Source of the DNA: Medakamo hakoo
Lineage: Eukaryota; Chlorophyta; Trebouxiophyceae; Coccomyxaceae
NCBI GenBank assembly: GCA_026636295.1
Contig: CP089456.1
Location: 620,001 to 684,000 of the forward strand
Reading direction: 5' to 3'
Length of the DNA: 64,000 nt
Program-made: the position numbers and the translations under genes
Part shown: in pieces, positions 29,332-39,836 of the stretch
Layout: every line of letters begins with the position of its first letter
Numbering within the stretch: position 1 is the stretch's first letter
The notes under the pieces: generated by a model
Database searches by the model: none
Seen by the model: the letters and a program-made list of their open reading frames with translations, nothing else
What the model was told of the DNA's origin: nothing

Positions 29332-32300
29332 TCACGACCACCCGCCCGCCCGTGGCGACGCCGGCGGCCTGCCCGGCGTGCCGGACGCTGCCGACGCGCC
29401 AGCAGAAGGCCACGGGCGGAAATAGTCGCCCAGCAGGCAGGGCCGGCACCGTTGCCCGCCACACAGCAGCAGCCGCGCCGCCCGGCCTGGCGGGGGCAGG
29501 ATGATGGGCGGCGTCCCTGGCGGGCCCAGCGCGGGCGCGGGCGACGCGGACCGGCGCGGCGACGCCCCGAAACCGGCCGCGCTCAGGACGGGCAGCGGGC
29601 GGGCGACACCATTCTGGGCGCCCCCGCCCCCGCCCGTGCCGTGCAACAGGGCCACAAGCAGGTCCAGGCCGTCGGCCAGGCGCGGGCCCGGGCGGGCGAG
29701 CAGCGCCCGGTCGACCAGGAAGACGCGGCCAGCACGCACGGCGGGCAGGGACCAAAAGCCGGGCAGCGCGGCAAGGCGGTCGAGGCCGGGCGGGTGGGTG
29801 AGCGGGCCGGTGGAGCCGCCCGCGCGCCCGGCCGCCGCCAAAACCAAGACGTCCGGCGCGCCCTTGCGCACTTCCTCCCAGACGGAGGGCAGGGGTGGAG
29901 GCAAGGAGGCCTGGGTCGTGGCAGCGGCGGCGCCGGGCGGCGCGGGCGCGGCCGGCCGGCCGGGCGGCTCGCCAGAGTTCATCCCCGCAAGCGCCGCCGG
30001 CGCGTCGCCCGGCTCCACGCAGCCGGCCAGCACGTCCACCCCGCCCGCCAGGGACACGAGTTCGGGGACCCAGCCGCCTCCCGCGGACAGCGGACGGCCG
30101 TCGCCGTCGCCCAGACTGACCAGGACGGCCACGCGCGGGCGGCGGGGCTGGCCTGCGGCCGCGCGCGCGGCCGCCCGCAGGCGCGCCCGGAACGCAGACA
30201 CGGCCGCGCCCGCGGCGGCAGGGTGGACGCCCGCCGCGGCTGCGACGGCCAGCAAGGCGTCGCCCACGTCTGCCAGTGTGCGTGGCGCCAGAGCCAGGAC
30301 GCGGGCGCCGTGGGCGGCCAGGCCCGCGGCGGAGACGGCGGCCGCCGCGGCAGGCGCGGGCACGCCGGGGCCGGCGGGGTCCATGCCCGCCAGCGCCGCT
30401 GCCGCGCTGCCGCCGCCCGCGGCGATGACCAGGCCAGGCCTCTCTGACGCGAGCCAGGACCCGTCGACGGCGGCCGCCACGCCAGGCGCGGGCGCGGTCG
30501 CAGCAATCGGGGGGTCGGCGCCGCCGCCGCCCAGCCCCGGCGCCGAGCCGCCCGCCACGACGCCGCACGCCCGCCCGCCCAAACCCAGGGCCGCCACGCA
30601 CTCGGCTGCCAGCGGGGACAGGCACGCAATGCCATCGCCCGCCGTGCGCCAGGCCGCCACGTTTTGCAGGGCGGCGGGCGAGGAGGGAGTGGGGAGGGTG
30701 GTCGCCAGCAGTGGTTGAGGGGGCGGCGGCGGCGGGGGCGCGAGCGGGTGCTGCTGCTGCTGCCCGGCGGGCATCCCGCCAGCCGACGCAGCCAGATCCG
30801 CCGGGCTGGGGAAGTGGAAGGACGGCGGGCGGGGAGGCGGCGGCGGGTGGTGGTGTGCGACGGCCCCCCTTGCAGACCGGCCGCCTCCGCTGCCGCTGCC
30901 ACGCCGGCCACCCGGGCCGTCGCCCGACGACGGCGCGCGGGCTAGAGTGGTGACAGGTGACGAGCCGGATGGGGCGCCACCGCTACCGCCCCCTCCGGCA
31001 GGACGTGGCTTCGCCCGGCCGGACGCGGGCGGCGGCGGCGACCACGGCGCTTCGCCGCCAGAGGCCGCCGCCGCGCACGCCGGGCAGGGGCAGCCGGGGA
31101 CGGGCGCACTCCCGCCAAAGCCGGCCAGGGAGCCGGATGAAGCGGTGCGGGCGTGTCCCGCAGCGTGCTGGGCGTGGTGGACGGACCCACCGCGCGCCGG
31201 GCTGCCGCCCGAGCCGGCCTCCGAGCCAGGGTGCAGCGGCGGCGGCGGGGCGGGGCGCGTCGGGTGGAACGGCGAGGCGCCGCCCGCCGCCAGGAGGTTG
31301 GGCACGGACGCGGACGGCGGCAGGTGGCCGTACCCGCCTGCCGCGCCTAGAACCGAGGGCGGAAAGGCGGCGTGGGCGTGGGGCGGGCCGAGCCGGGCGG
31401 CCGCCGCGGCCGCGGCGGCCGCGGCCGCAAACGCGGACAGGCCGTCCCCCACCGGCCGGTCGGGCGACGCGGCCACGGACAGCGACCGGGGCATGCCACC
31501 ACTGCCCGCCCCGCTTTGAGGCGAGGCCAACAGGGCCGGTGACAAGCCGCCGGGCGGGGACCAGCCGGGCGGACCGCGGGGCGCGGGCGCGGCGTGGCCT
31601 TCGCCGACCGAGGCGCGGCGGGCGTGGCCGGCGCGCGCGCGGCCGCTGCCGCCCGCCGCCTTGGCCGCCCGCGCGTGCGCGGCGTGCGTCGCCGCCGCCA
31701 CCCAGGCCGGGTCCGGGACGGCAGCGGCCGCAGCAGCAGCCGCGGCGGCGCCCGCGGCCGCGGCGTCGACGGGCGCCAGGGCGCACGCCACCCAGGCGGC
31801 CACCAGGTCGGGCGACGCGCCCAGGTCCAAGCCGACGGCCGACGCGAGGGCCCGCCGCCGGGCGTACCCCTCCGGCACGGCGGACGCGCCGGGCGCGGCG
31901 CGGCGGGCGGTGTAGGCCGCGGACCAGGCGGGGCGGCGGGCGCGGGGGGCGCCGGTGAGGGCGGAGGGGCTGCCGTGGCCGGAGGAGGTCGGCGTGCGCG
32001 GCCCGCCGTCGCCGTCGCCGTCGCTGCTCCCCGCGTCAACGCCGCTGGCGACCGACCGACCGCCGTCGTCGTCCGTGCCGTCATCCACCCCAGCCGACCC
32101 CAGCGGGCTGGACGGCCCGGCCAGGTCCGCGCCGACGGGCGACTCGACCAACAACTCCACGCGCCGGGTGGCCGCGCCGCGGCCGACCAGACCCGCCGGC
32201 CACACTCCGCGCCAGGCGCCCGTGGTGACGACTTCGACGGGCGACGGCCGGCGCCGGCTCAGGTAGGTGGACGGAGCGAAGGGACCGTCCCGGCCGGCGC

Positions 32301-34081
32301 CGCCGCCGGACCCGCGCCACCGCGCGCGGAAGGGGAACAGGCCCGCCATCGGGGCGGCCGCCGCCCCCGCGCCCGCGATGCCGCCGCGCCCGCCGCCGCC
32401 GCACGCGAGGCTCTCGCCCGCGTACGCGCACCCTTCCCCGCACGCCCAGACCGCGCCGCCCGCGGACGCAAAGGCGGCCAGCGCGGCTCGCGCCGCCGCA
32501 TTGGCGGCCAGGGCCGCGGCGTGGCGGGCGGGCGCGCCGCAGGGGCCGATGACGACGCCCGAGACGCCGGGCGGCAGGCCGCCGTCGGCGAGCGGCGACC
32601 AGGGGACGAGCGCGCACCCCGCCGCCTCCAGGGCGGCGGCGTCGCCGGGGCCGGACGCCCAAAACGCCGCGTCGGCCGCGACGGCGACCTTGAGCGGGGT
32701 GGAGGACGGCGGCGGGCGCGGCGGCGGGGGCGCGGGCGGCGGCGGTGGGACGGCCGCCCTGCGCGCTGCGGCCAGCACCGCGCCCAAGTCTGCGTGCATG
32801 GCCGTCAGCGCGCCCGCGCCCGCGGCGCGGGCGGCAAGGGCGGTGGCCGCAGGACTGCCGGGCGCGGGCGGCGGGGCGTCGTAGGCCAGGGCGGGAGTGG
32901 AGGCTTTGCCGCGCCCGCCGCCGCCCGGCGCGCACCGGGCGGGGCCGAGACCGGCGGCCGGGTCGTCCGGCAGCGCGCCCAGCACGGGCGCGCCGACGCG
33001 CGCGGCCGCCAGCTCGCCCGCCAGCCATTTGCCTGCCTGTGGCGTGGGGACACGCGCCAGGAGGACGCCGGCCAAGAAGGCGCGGGACGGGGAGGGCGGG
33101 GAGGGCGGCGGCGGGTGCGACGCCCACGCCTCTGCCAGCAAGCCGGCGCAGCCTTTCACGAGGGCCGCGACGCCGCGGGGCGCGCCCGCCAGAGGGCCGC
33201 CGCCGCCCGCGCCGTCGACGACCAAGACGAGTGGGGCGCCCAGCAGGGCGGCCAGCTGGGCTGGGGAGCCGTCGGCCGCCGCGTCGAAGGCGGCGTCGGC
33301 CGCGGCGGCCGCGGCGGCCACGGCGGCCGCTTTCCGCCCACCGCCTCCCGGCGTGGCGGCCCCGGTCTTGGCGGGCGAAGGGTCGGTGGACGACGCGTCG
33401 TCCGCCATGGACGAGCCCGCGGACCCAAAGGCGGCTGACCCACCGGGCGTGGACGCGTCGCGTGGGGAGAGCGCCGAGGCGGCCGACACGGGGGAGGCCG
33501 CGCCGGACGTGCCTGCCCGGCGTGCTGCTGCTGCCGCCGCCTCGGCCTCCCGCTTCCACGCGGCTGGCAGGGACAGCGCCGGCGCCAGGCTAGCTTCCCG
33601 GGTTTCGTCCGCCCCACACCGCCCACGCGGGCCGGGGAGCGCGCCGTCCAGCGCTCCCCCGCTGCCGTCGACGACGCACACGCCCGCGCCCTTTGCTCCA
33701 TCCCACAGGCTGGCCAGGACGGCGGCCCGGCCGCGCGTCCAGGCGTCGAGTGGCGGGCCGACGGGCCGGCCTGTGGCGGCGAACAATACAGCCGCGGCGT
33801 GCGGGTCCGGGCCGGTGGTGAAGGCCTGGACGACGTGGCCGCGGGACCTGCGCAGATGGACGGGGGGTGGATGAGGGGCGGGGGGCGAGGCGACGGTTGG
33901 GAGGGCGCGAGCGCGAATGCACCGTTCCCTCATTTCTTTACCTCAACGCCGCGCACAGCCCGGCAGTGACGGACGTGCACCCCGCGCCCGGCGTCACACC
34001 CGCCACTACCAGGACGGCGGGCGAAGGCGGCTGGGCCGGCGCGCCGCCCGCGGGCGCGCCGCCCTTTTTTCGGTGGGGCAT
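29332..34081 (-). CDS. cobyrinate a,c-diamide synthase-like (CobB/CbiA) fused to a BtuF/TroA-like binding domain
   Basis: Exons 34081-33942 and 33847-29332 (1551 residues). Residues 22-420 match the CobB/CbiA ATPase domain: AGVTPGAGCTSVTAGLCAAL, a GPDPHAAAVLFAATGRP segment corresponding to GPDYIDPxxxxxATGRP, CVVDGSGGALDG, LGAPLVLVVDG and LAGVLLARV. Residues about 431-640 match the class I GATase half (LKVAVAADAAFW, ALVPWSPLADGGLPPGV, AVWACGEGCAYAGESL), retaining a Cys at the nucleophile position. A 450-residue Pro/Gly/His-rich linker follows, then from about 1108 a BtuF/TroA-like domain ([54 protein letters not shown]). CobB amidates cobyrinic acid with ATP and glutamine; BtuF binds B12. The Walker A Lys is replaced by Cys35, so the ATPase activity is doubtful. 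A role in corrinoid binding is inference. Confidence 0.82.
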
Positions 34082-34525
34082 GCGGCGGTGCGACGGCGCA
34101 AAGACTCTCGACGGCGCTTGAGCCCACAGCCGCGCACGAGTCTCTCTCAGCGACGCGACGTGATGCGTCCGGGGGTCACAGCCACGCCGGCGTGGCTGAC
34201 ATCGCGGGCCACGGCGTGCGTGTTTTGGTGCGACGAAGGAGAGAGAACGAAAGAGTGTTCGCGGCAACACGGCCTCTCTTCCCCATCCATCCCATTCCCC
34301 AGCTCTCCCTTCATACCGCGGCCGGACGCACCCGGCCGCACACACATGCACACGCACACACCTCCGGACTTCGTTGTACGCAAAGCATGAAAAAAGGCCC
34401 CGACTCGCGCGCTCTCCCTTCTTGACCCCCCCCCCCCCCACACACACACACACACACACCCCACCCCCACCCCCAACCCATGCATGTACCCGCCCTCACT
34501 TTTTTGTTTTGTCATCATTTTTTTC
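34082..34525. other. intergenic, Ca2+-ATPase 3' end to fusion-gene start
   Basis: 444 bp upstream of the fusion gene on the minus strand. It holds a C-run next to a (CA)n tract at about 34426-34460. No gene recognised. Confidence 0.45.
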
Positions 34526-37500
34526 TCAACGCCTGTCCTCGGCCTCGATCCGCGCCCGGGCCGCCGCTGTGGGCGCGATGAAGACCGGGTCAGCAGCCAG
34601 GCCGTCGACGACAGGCGCCGCGGGCGTCAGGGCGTCGGCGGCCATGGCGGCCCGCCGGCGGCGGTCGCGGGCGCGGAAGCACGCAATGCACGCGCTGGGG
34701 TTTGGTGTGGGGGATGGGATGGGTGAGCAACCCCCGACGGAAATCGGGGAGGGGGCGCACACGCTGTCTCCCAGCCCACGCGGGCGCGCACGCACACACC
34801 ACAACAAGGCTTCACACCGGCAGCACCCGCGCCGACGCGGCCCGCCCAAAGCTGGCGCCGCTGGGGGCGGGCCCGCCACCGGTCGCCCCGCCGCCGCCGC
34901 CGCCGCCGCCAGCCCGCACCGCCAGCGTCAGGGCGCGCACCCGGCGCGAGCCGCGCAGCCGCAGCGGCCAGACGGGCGGTGGCGGGATGGACGCCGCGTC
35001 CACAGCGGGCGGCGGCGGCGGCGCGTGGTTGAAGCCGCCGCCGCCGCCGCCGGCCGCCGTCGCCGTGAGCGGGAGGACGGCGCCCGACCGCCCACCCGCA
35101 CAACCACCGCTCCGCCCCGCTTTGGCCGCGGCCGTCGCGGCCGCGGACGCCGCCCACCCGCCCAGCACGATGCGGGGCAGGACGATGTAGCTGTGTGAAT
35201 TGAAAGCGTTCAAAAAACACAGGAAAGAAAAGGGGTGGGGGGAAAGGGCAGGGGTGGAGGGAGGGGGAGACAGCGCGCGCGCGCGCGCTCCGAGCCGGCC
35301 TCTCCTCCACCCGTGCGACCAGCGCACCCCCCTCACCCGGCCCGCGACCGGGCGGACGCGTTCGCGCCAACCCCACCCCCCGCGCGCTGCCCCCCCCCCC
35401 TGCCCCTCCTGCCCCCTCCCTCTGAGAAAACGCGCAGACTCACCGCGTCGCCAGCTTGACGGCCAGCGCCCACAGCATGCACCCCGCCCCGATCGCAATC
35501 GCAAACAGCCACTCCTCCCAGGACTGGGACACGACCTTGAAAAAGTAGCGGACGGGCGTGAGCATGATGACGAGCTGGCACAGGATGGTGATGCCCATGA
35601 CCCAGAAAAAGACCGGGCTCTTCCACAGCTTGGAGAAGATGTTGAGCTCGTCGTTGATCTTGCGCGCGTTGAGCTCGTTGAAGAGCTGCATGAAAATGAA
35701 GCCGTTGAAGACGATGGAATTGTACTTTTGGCGCCCCGCCTCCGTGTCGGCGTGGAACTGGCGGGTGGCCTGGGTGTCCAGGGCTTTGAATGCCGCCGCG
35801 CGCTCGCAGGCGGACCCGGCCCCGCCGCAGAAGGACGCCGCGTGCTTCTTGGCGTGCTGGAAGGACGCGGTCGGGCGGCCTTTCGCGTCGAGGCCGCCTT
35901 TCAGGTAGCACAGCGGGACCTCGCCGGGGAGGTACAGCCCGCCGTCCACGCCCGCCAGGTTGTCGGCGCAGCCGCCACCGGGAGCGGGCGTGCAGCAGGT
36001 GTTGAGGCAGGGGCCCTTCAGGCAGCGGGCGGCTTCGGGCAGCTTGTCGCCCGACGGGCCGACCTCGGGCGGGGAGGGCGCGGCCGGGGAGAACGGGCCG
36101 CCGGGGGTGACGCCGTCCAGCAGCGGGCCCAGGCCCTTGATGCCCGCCGTGTCGACGGCCGAGTAGGTCGCGGCCGGCGGCGGCAGGCCGTACCGGGACG
36201 GCAGGGCGCGCGGCGCGCCGTAGATGATGAGGAAGAGCCAGAACAGCTGGTACAGGCCCTGGGTGATGATGTGCTTCCACATCTTGCGGGAGATGAGGGC
36301 TTCCGACCGGCCGTGCGGGGCTTCGCGGAGCAGGGCGGGGGTCGGGGCTTCGGTGGCGAGGGCCAGGGCGGCCATTGCGTCCATGATCTGTGGGGCGGGC
36401 GGGGAAGGGAGGGGCGGGAGGGGGAGGCGTGAGAGAAACACGGGAGGGGAGGGGGGCGCGGCCGTCCGACCCCTCCCCTCCCCACCCACCCACCCACCCA
36501 CCCACCCCTCTCCCACCATCCCATTCGCACCAGGTTGACCCACAGCAGTTGGAGGACGTTGAGCGGCGTCTCCCCGTTGGTGACGGCCGCCACGAACGCG
36601 ACGACCAGGGCCACGAAGTTGACCGTCAGCTGGAATTGCAGGAACTTGCGGATGTTGGCGAAGACGGACCGCCCCCACATGACGGCCTTGACAATGGAGG
36701 AGAAGTTGTCGTCGAGGATGACGATGTCCGCCGCCTCCTTGGACACCTCCGTGCCGGCGATGCCCATGGCCAGGCCGACGTCCGACTCCTTCAGCGCGGG
36801 CGCGTCGTTCGTGCCATCGCCCGTCACGGCCACGATTTCGCCCATCTGTTTCAGGGTGCGGACGAGGACGAGCTTGTCGGCGGGCGACGAGCGCGCGAGC
36901 ACTTGCAGGCGGGGCAGGATCGAAATGAGTTCGGCCTCGCTCATGGCCCGGAAGGTGGGCCCCTCCATGGCCAGGCCGCCCTCGCTCATGATGCCGCACT
37001 CCTTGGCAATGTGTTGGGCGGTGTGGATGTTGTCGCCCGTCACCATGCGGACGGTGATGCCGGCGGACTGGCACGTCGACACCGCGTCGGGGACTTCGGC
37101 CCGGACCGGGTCTTTGATGCCGACGATGCCCATCAGCGTCAGGCCGTCCTCAAACGGTTTTTCGGGGGGCCCGCCGCCGGGCAGGGCGGAGGCGGGGACG
37201 TCCTTCTGGGCCAGGCAGATGGTGCGCAGCCCCGACGCGGCCATGGCCGTGACTTCGGAGATGAGCGCGTCCCGGTCGGCGTCGTCCAGGGGGGACGGCG
37301 CCCCGCCGCCGGGCGCCCAGGCCGCCACGCACCGGCGCACCACGATTTCCGCGGCGCCCTTGGCGTACAGCAGGCAGCCGCCCTTGGCCGACACGCCCGG
37401 CTCCGGGTGGCGGACCAGGACGGACGCCATCTTGCGCTCCGACGAAAAGTCGTACTCGCGCACGACGCGGTGCGCGTGCGCGTCGCGCAGCGCCTTGTAG

Positions 37501-39453
37501 GGCGTGCCCCACGACCGCAGCATCATGAGCAGGGCGCACTCCGTCCGGTTGCCGACGAAGCCGACGCCGTCGGACGACGTGTTGAGGGCGGCGGCCGCGG
37601 CGGCCACGCCTTCCGCGCCGCCAGCCTTTTTGGCCTTCTTCTTCTGCTTGCCGTCGGCCGGGCCGGCCGGCTCGGGCGCGGCCGGCGCGGCTTTGGGCTC
37701 GAGCAAGAAGGCCTTGGAATTCAGGGCGCAGTTCAGTTCCAGGTGGTTGGACAGGTCCGGGTCCAGCGTGGACTTGTGCGGCGGCGGCCGGACGAGCGCC
37801 GCGTCCTTGCCGCCCAGGCGGGCGGCGACGACGGTCATGCGGTTTTCGGTGAGCGTGCCCGTCTTGTCGGAGCAGATGGCCGTCGCGCCGCCCATGGTCT
37901 CGCACGCGGCCAGGACGCGCACGAAGTTGTTGTCCTTCATCATCTTGCGCATGGAGTAGGCCAGCGAGATGGTGACGGCCAGCGGCAGGCCCTCCGGCAC
38001 GGCGACGACGATGATGGTCACCGCGAAAATGAAGAAGCGGAGGGGGCCCTCCGCAAACTGTTTGACGGGGAAGCCCCGGTTTTCGACGATCCACCGGATG
38101 AGCAGGACGACGAAGCACAGGACGCCGACGCCCAGGCCGACCTTGCCCACGGCGGCGGCCAGGACGGTCAGGGCTTCTTGCAGGGGGGTGTCGCCCGTCT
38201 CGCCGACGACCATCGCCATCGTGCGGCCCCACTCCGAGTTGACGCCGACCGCCGTCACCAGCAGCGCGCCCGACCCTTCCGTGACCTGCGTCCCGCACCG
38301 CACCCAGGGCGCGCCGTCCACCGATTTCTTGATGGGGTCGGACTCGCCGGTGAGCGAGGCTTCGTCGATGACCAGGCCCTGGGCCGCCAGCAAGACGCCG
38401 TCGGCCGCGACCTTGTCGCCGGTGATGAGGCGCACCACGTCGCCGACGACCAGGTCGGTGTTGAGGACCAGCTGTTCGACGCCGCCGCGGACGACCTTGA
38501 TTTCGACGCGCTCCTTCTGGGCGTTGAGCTTGCGGAACTGCAGGTCCTTTTGGTAGTCGTTGCCCGACGCGACGAGCGAGACGACCAGGACGGCGATCCA
38601 AATGGCGACGCCCTCGGACCAGGCGGACTGGGCGCGTTCTTCGGGGATGGCGACACCCAGGACGGTGGAGATCTGGGGGGGAGGGAGTTGGGCGGGTGGG
38701 GGAGGGCGTGGGGAGGGGACGTGTGTGTGAGGTGGGTGGGGATGGGATGGATGGGATGGAGCAGAGCAGAGCAGAGAGCAAGGCTGGCGACCAGAGGCGC
38801 GGCCGCCCCACACACACACACACGACGCCGCCACAACGTACCAGGGCCGCGCCCATCAGCAGGACCAGCGTCGGGTCCTTCAAGTTCTCGAAGAACAGGC
38901 GGAAGAAGGACTTGGACTTGGCGGTCTTGAACGTGTTGGGGCCGAAGGCCTCGCGGCGGGACGCCACGTCCGCGGCCAGGTCGGCGCTCGTGCGCGGCGC
39001 CCCGTGCGGTCCGCCGCCGCCATCGCCGACGCCGTTGGTCAGGGAGGAGCCGAGGGCCATGGCCAGGCCGCCCGGGCCGCCCAAGTCGGCGAGGGCGACG
39101 TCGTCTTTTTCCTGTTATGGGGGGGGTGGGGGTGGGGGGTGGGGAGGGGACGTGAGGGGGCGGGGGGCCTGGACTGTCCGCCTCCCTCTCCAACGCGCAC
39201 GCACACACGACCGCGCGGGCGAGCACAAAACCGCGCGCGAGAGTGAACGCGGGCCGCCAGCCCCTTCCCTGCCCCCCTCCACCACGCTCTCTGCGTCACG
39301 CACCTCCGTCAGGCGGGCCAGCTCGCGTGGCGAGACCGTGAAGCCGGGCGGCGGCGTGTCCGACAGGGCCGGGCCATCGCGTGCGGCCGCAGCCGCGCCG
39401 ACAGACACGCCGGGCGCGGCGCCGCCGTTAGGCGCAGCGCCCTTTTTCGGCAT
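34526..39453 (-). CDS. type IIB (PMCA/ACA-like) Ca2+-transporting P-type ATPase
   Basis: Six exons: 39453-39304, 39111-38842, 38672-36531, 36387-35444, 35190-34816 and 34694-34526 (1349 residues; phases close exactly). N-terminal FTVSPRELARLTE, then LADLGGPGGLAMAL, is typical of type IIB. Catalytic parts: the TGES-type actuator loop (SLTGESDPIKK), phosphorylation site CSDKTGTLTENRM, hinge GDGTNDAPALKESDVG, and VTGDNIHTAQHIA. Membrane helices include IWIAVLVVSLVAS, FIFAVTIIVVAVPEGLPLA, VNFVALVVAFVAAVT and FFWVMGITILCQLVIML. Between M7 (GLYQLFWLFLIIYG) and M8 an insertion of about 140 residues holds eight Cys. After M10 comes a Gly/Pro-rich tail with SRRVRALTLAVRAG and a basic CFRARDRRRRAAM, possible calmodulin-binding or autoinhibitory segments. 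It pumps Ca2+ out of the cytosol. The last two small exons are set by phase and splice sites. Confidence 0.93.
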
Positions 39454-39836
39454 GGTTTCGAGGGAAGATGGATGCGCACCAGCGACTGCAGCTCAGATCG
39501 CCAGGGAGCAGTGGCCCCGGCGGTGTGCAGGCGTCAAAAAAGGGCGGCGACGACCAATCGGTCGCAAAACACACGCACGAAGCGCGCGAGTGTCGGGCAG
39601 GAGCGCCGTGCGCTGCGAACGTCGCCGCGACGCGGGCCCGATGCGACGCACGCACCGCCCGGAAAGGCGCGCGTGGGTTGGGAGGGGAGGGGAGGGGAGG
39701 GGCGGCGGCGTGTCGGCGGAGCCACGGTCTCACCACACCAAAACTGGTTTGTGCCGCGTGTGCAACCCCAGGGCGACCCACGCAGAGGGCACCAAGGGGA
39801 TTGATTCTCTCTCTATTCCAGTCGGTACGTTTTTCC
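39454..39836. other. intergenic upstream of the Ca2+-ATPase
   Basis: 383 bp between the Ca2+-ATPase start and the stop of the next minus-strand gene. No extra gene seen. Confidence 0.4.

Larger units (their letters stand above)
24533..30730. repeat. tandem triplication of a 2,066-bp unit
   Basis: Three head-to-tail units: 24533-26598, 26599-28664 and 28665-30730. I found no difference between units in the lines and translations compared. Each contains the last 104 codons of TBP (+), the shared 3' spacer, and the BtuF-like half of the cobyrinate-synthase fusion gene (-). The two internal junctions join a GGC-rich run of the fusion gene to AACTCTTCCC of TBP with no evident microhomology. Because each breakpoint falls inside one of two convergent genes, the 5' end of TBP remains joined to unit 1 and the 5' end of the fusion gene to unit 3, so both genes remain whole. 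Either a recent tandem duplication or an assembly error. Confidence 0.95.

Noticed and set aside
24533-30730. Transposon or virus-like element as the cause of the triplicated unit
   Set aside because: The unit consists only of the 3' parts of two host genes and their spacer; no terminal inverted repeats, target duplications or transposase are seen.
31594-33438. 614-codon plus-strand ORF within the CobB-BtuF gene
   Set aside because: Antisense shadow of the conserved CobB/GATase half.
34418-34470. Possible tRNA or small RNA near the C-run and (CA)n tract
   Set aside because: Simple sequence only; no cloverleaf or boxes.
36390-38930. 846-codon plus-strand ORF opposite the Ca2+-ATPase
   Set aside because: Antisense shadow that runs across two real introns of the pump.
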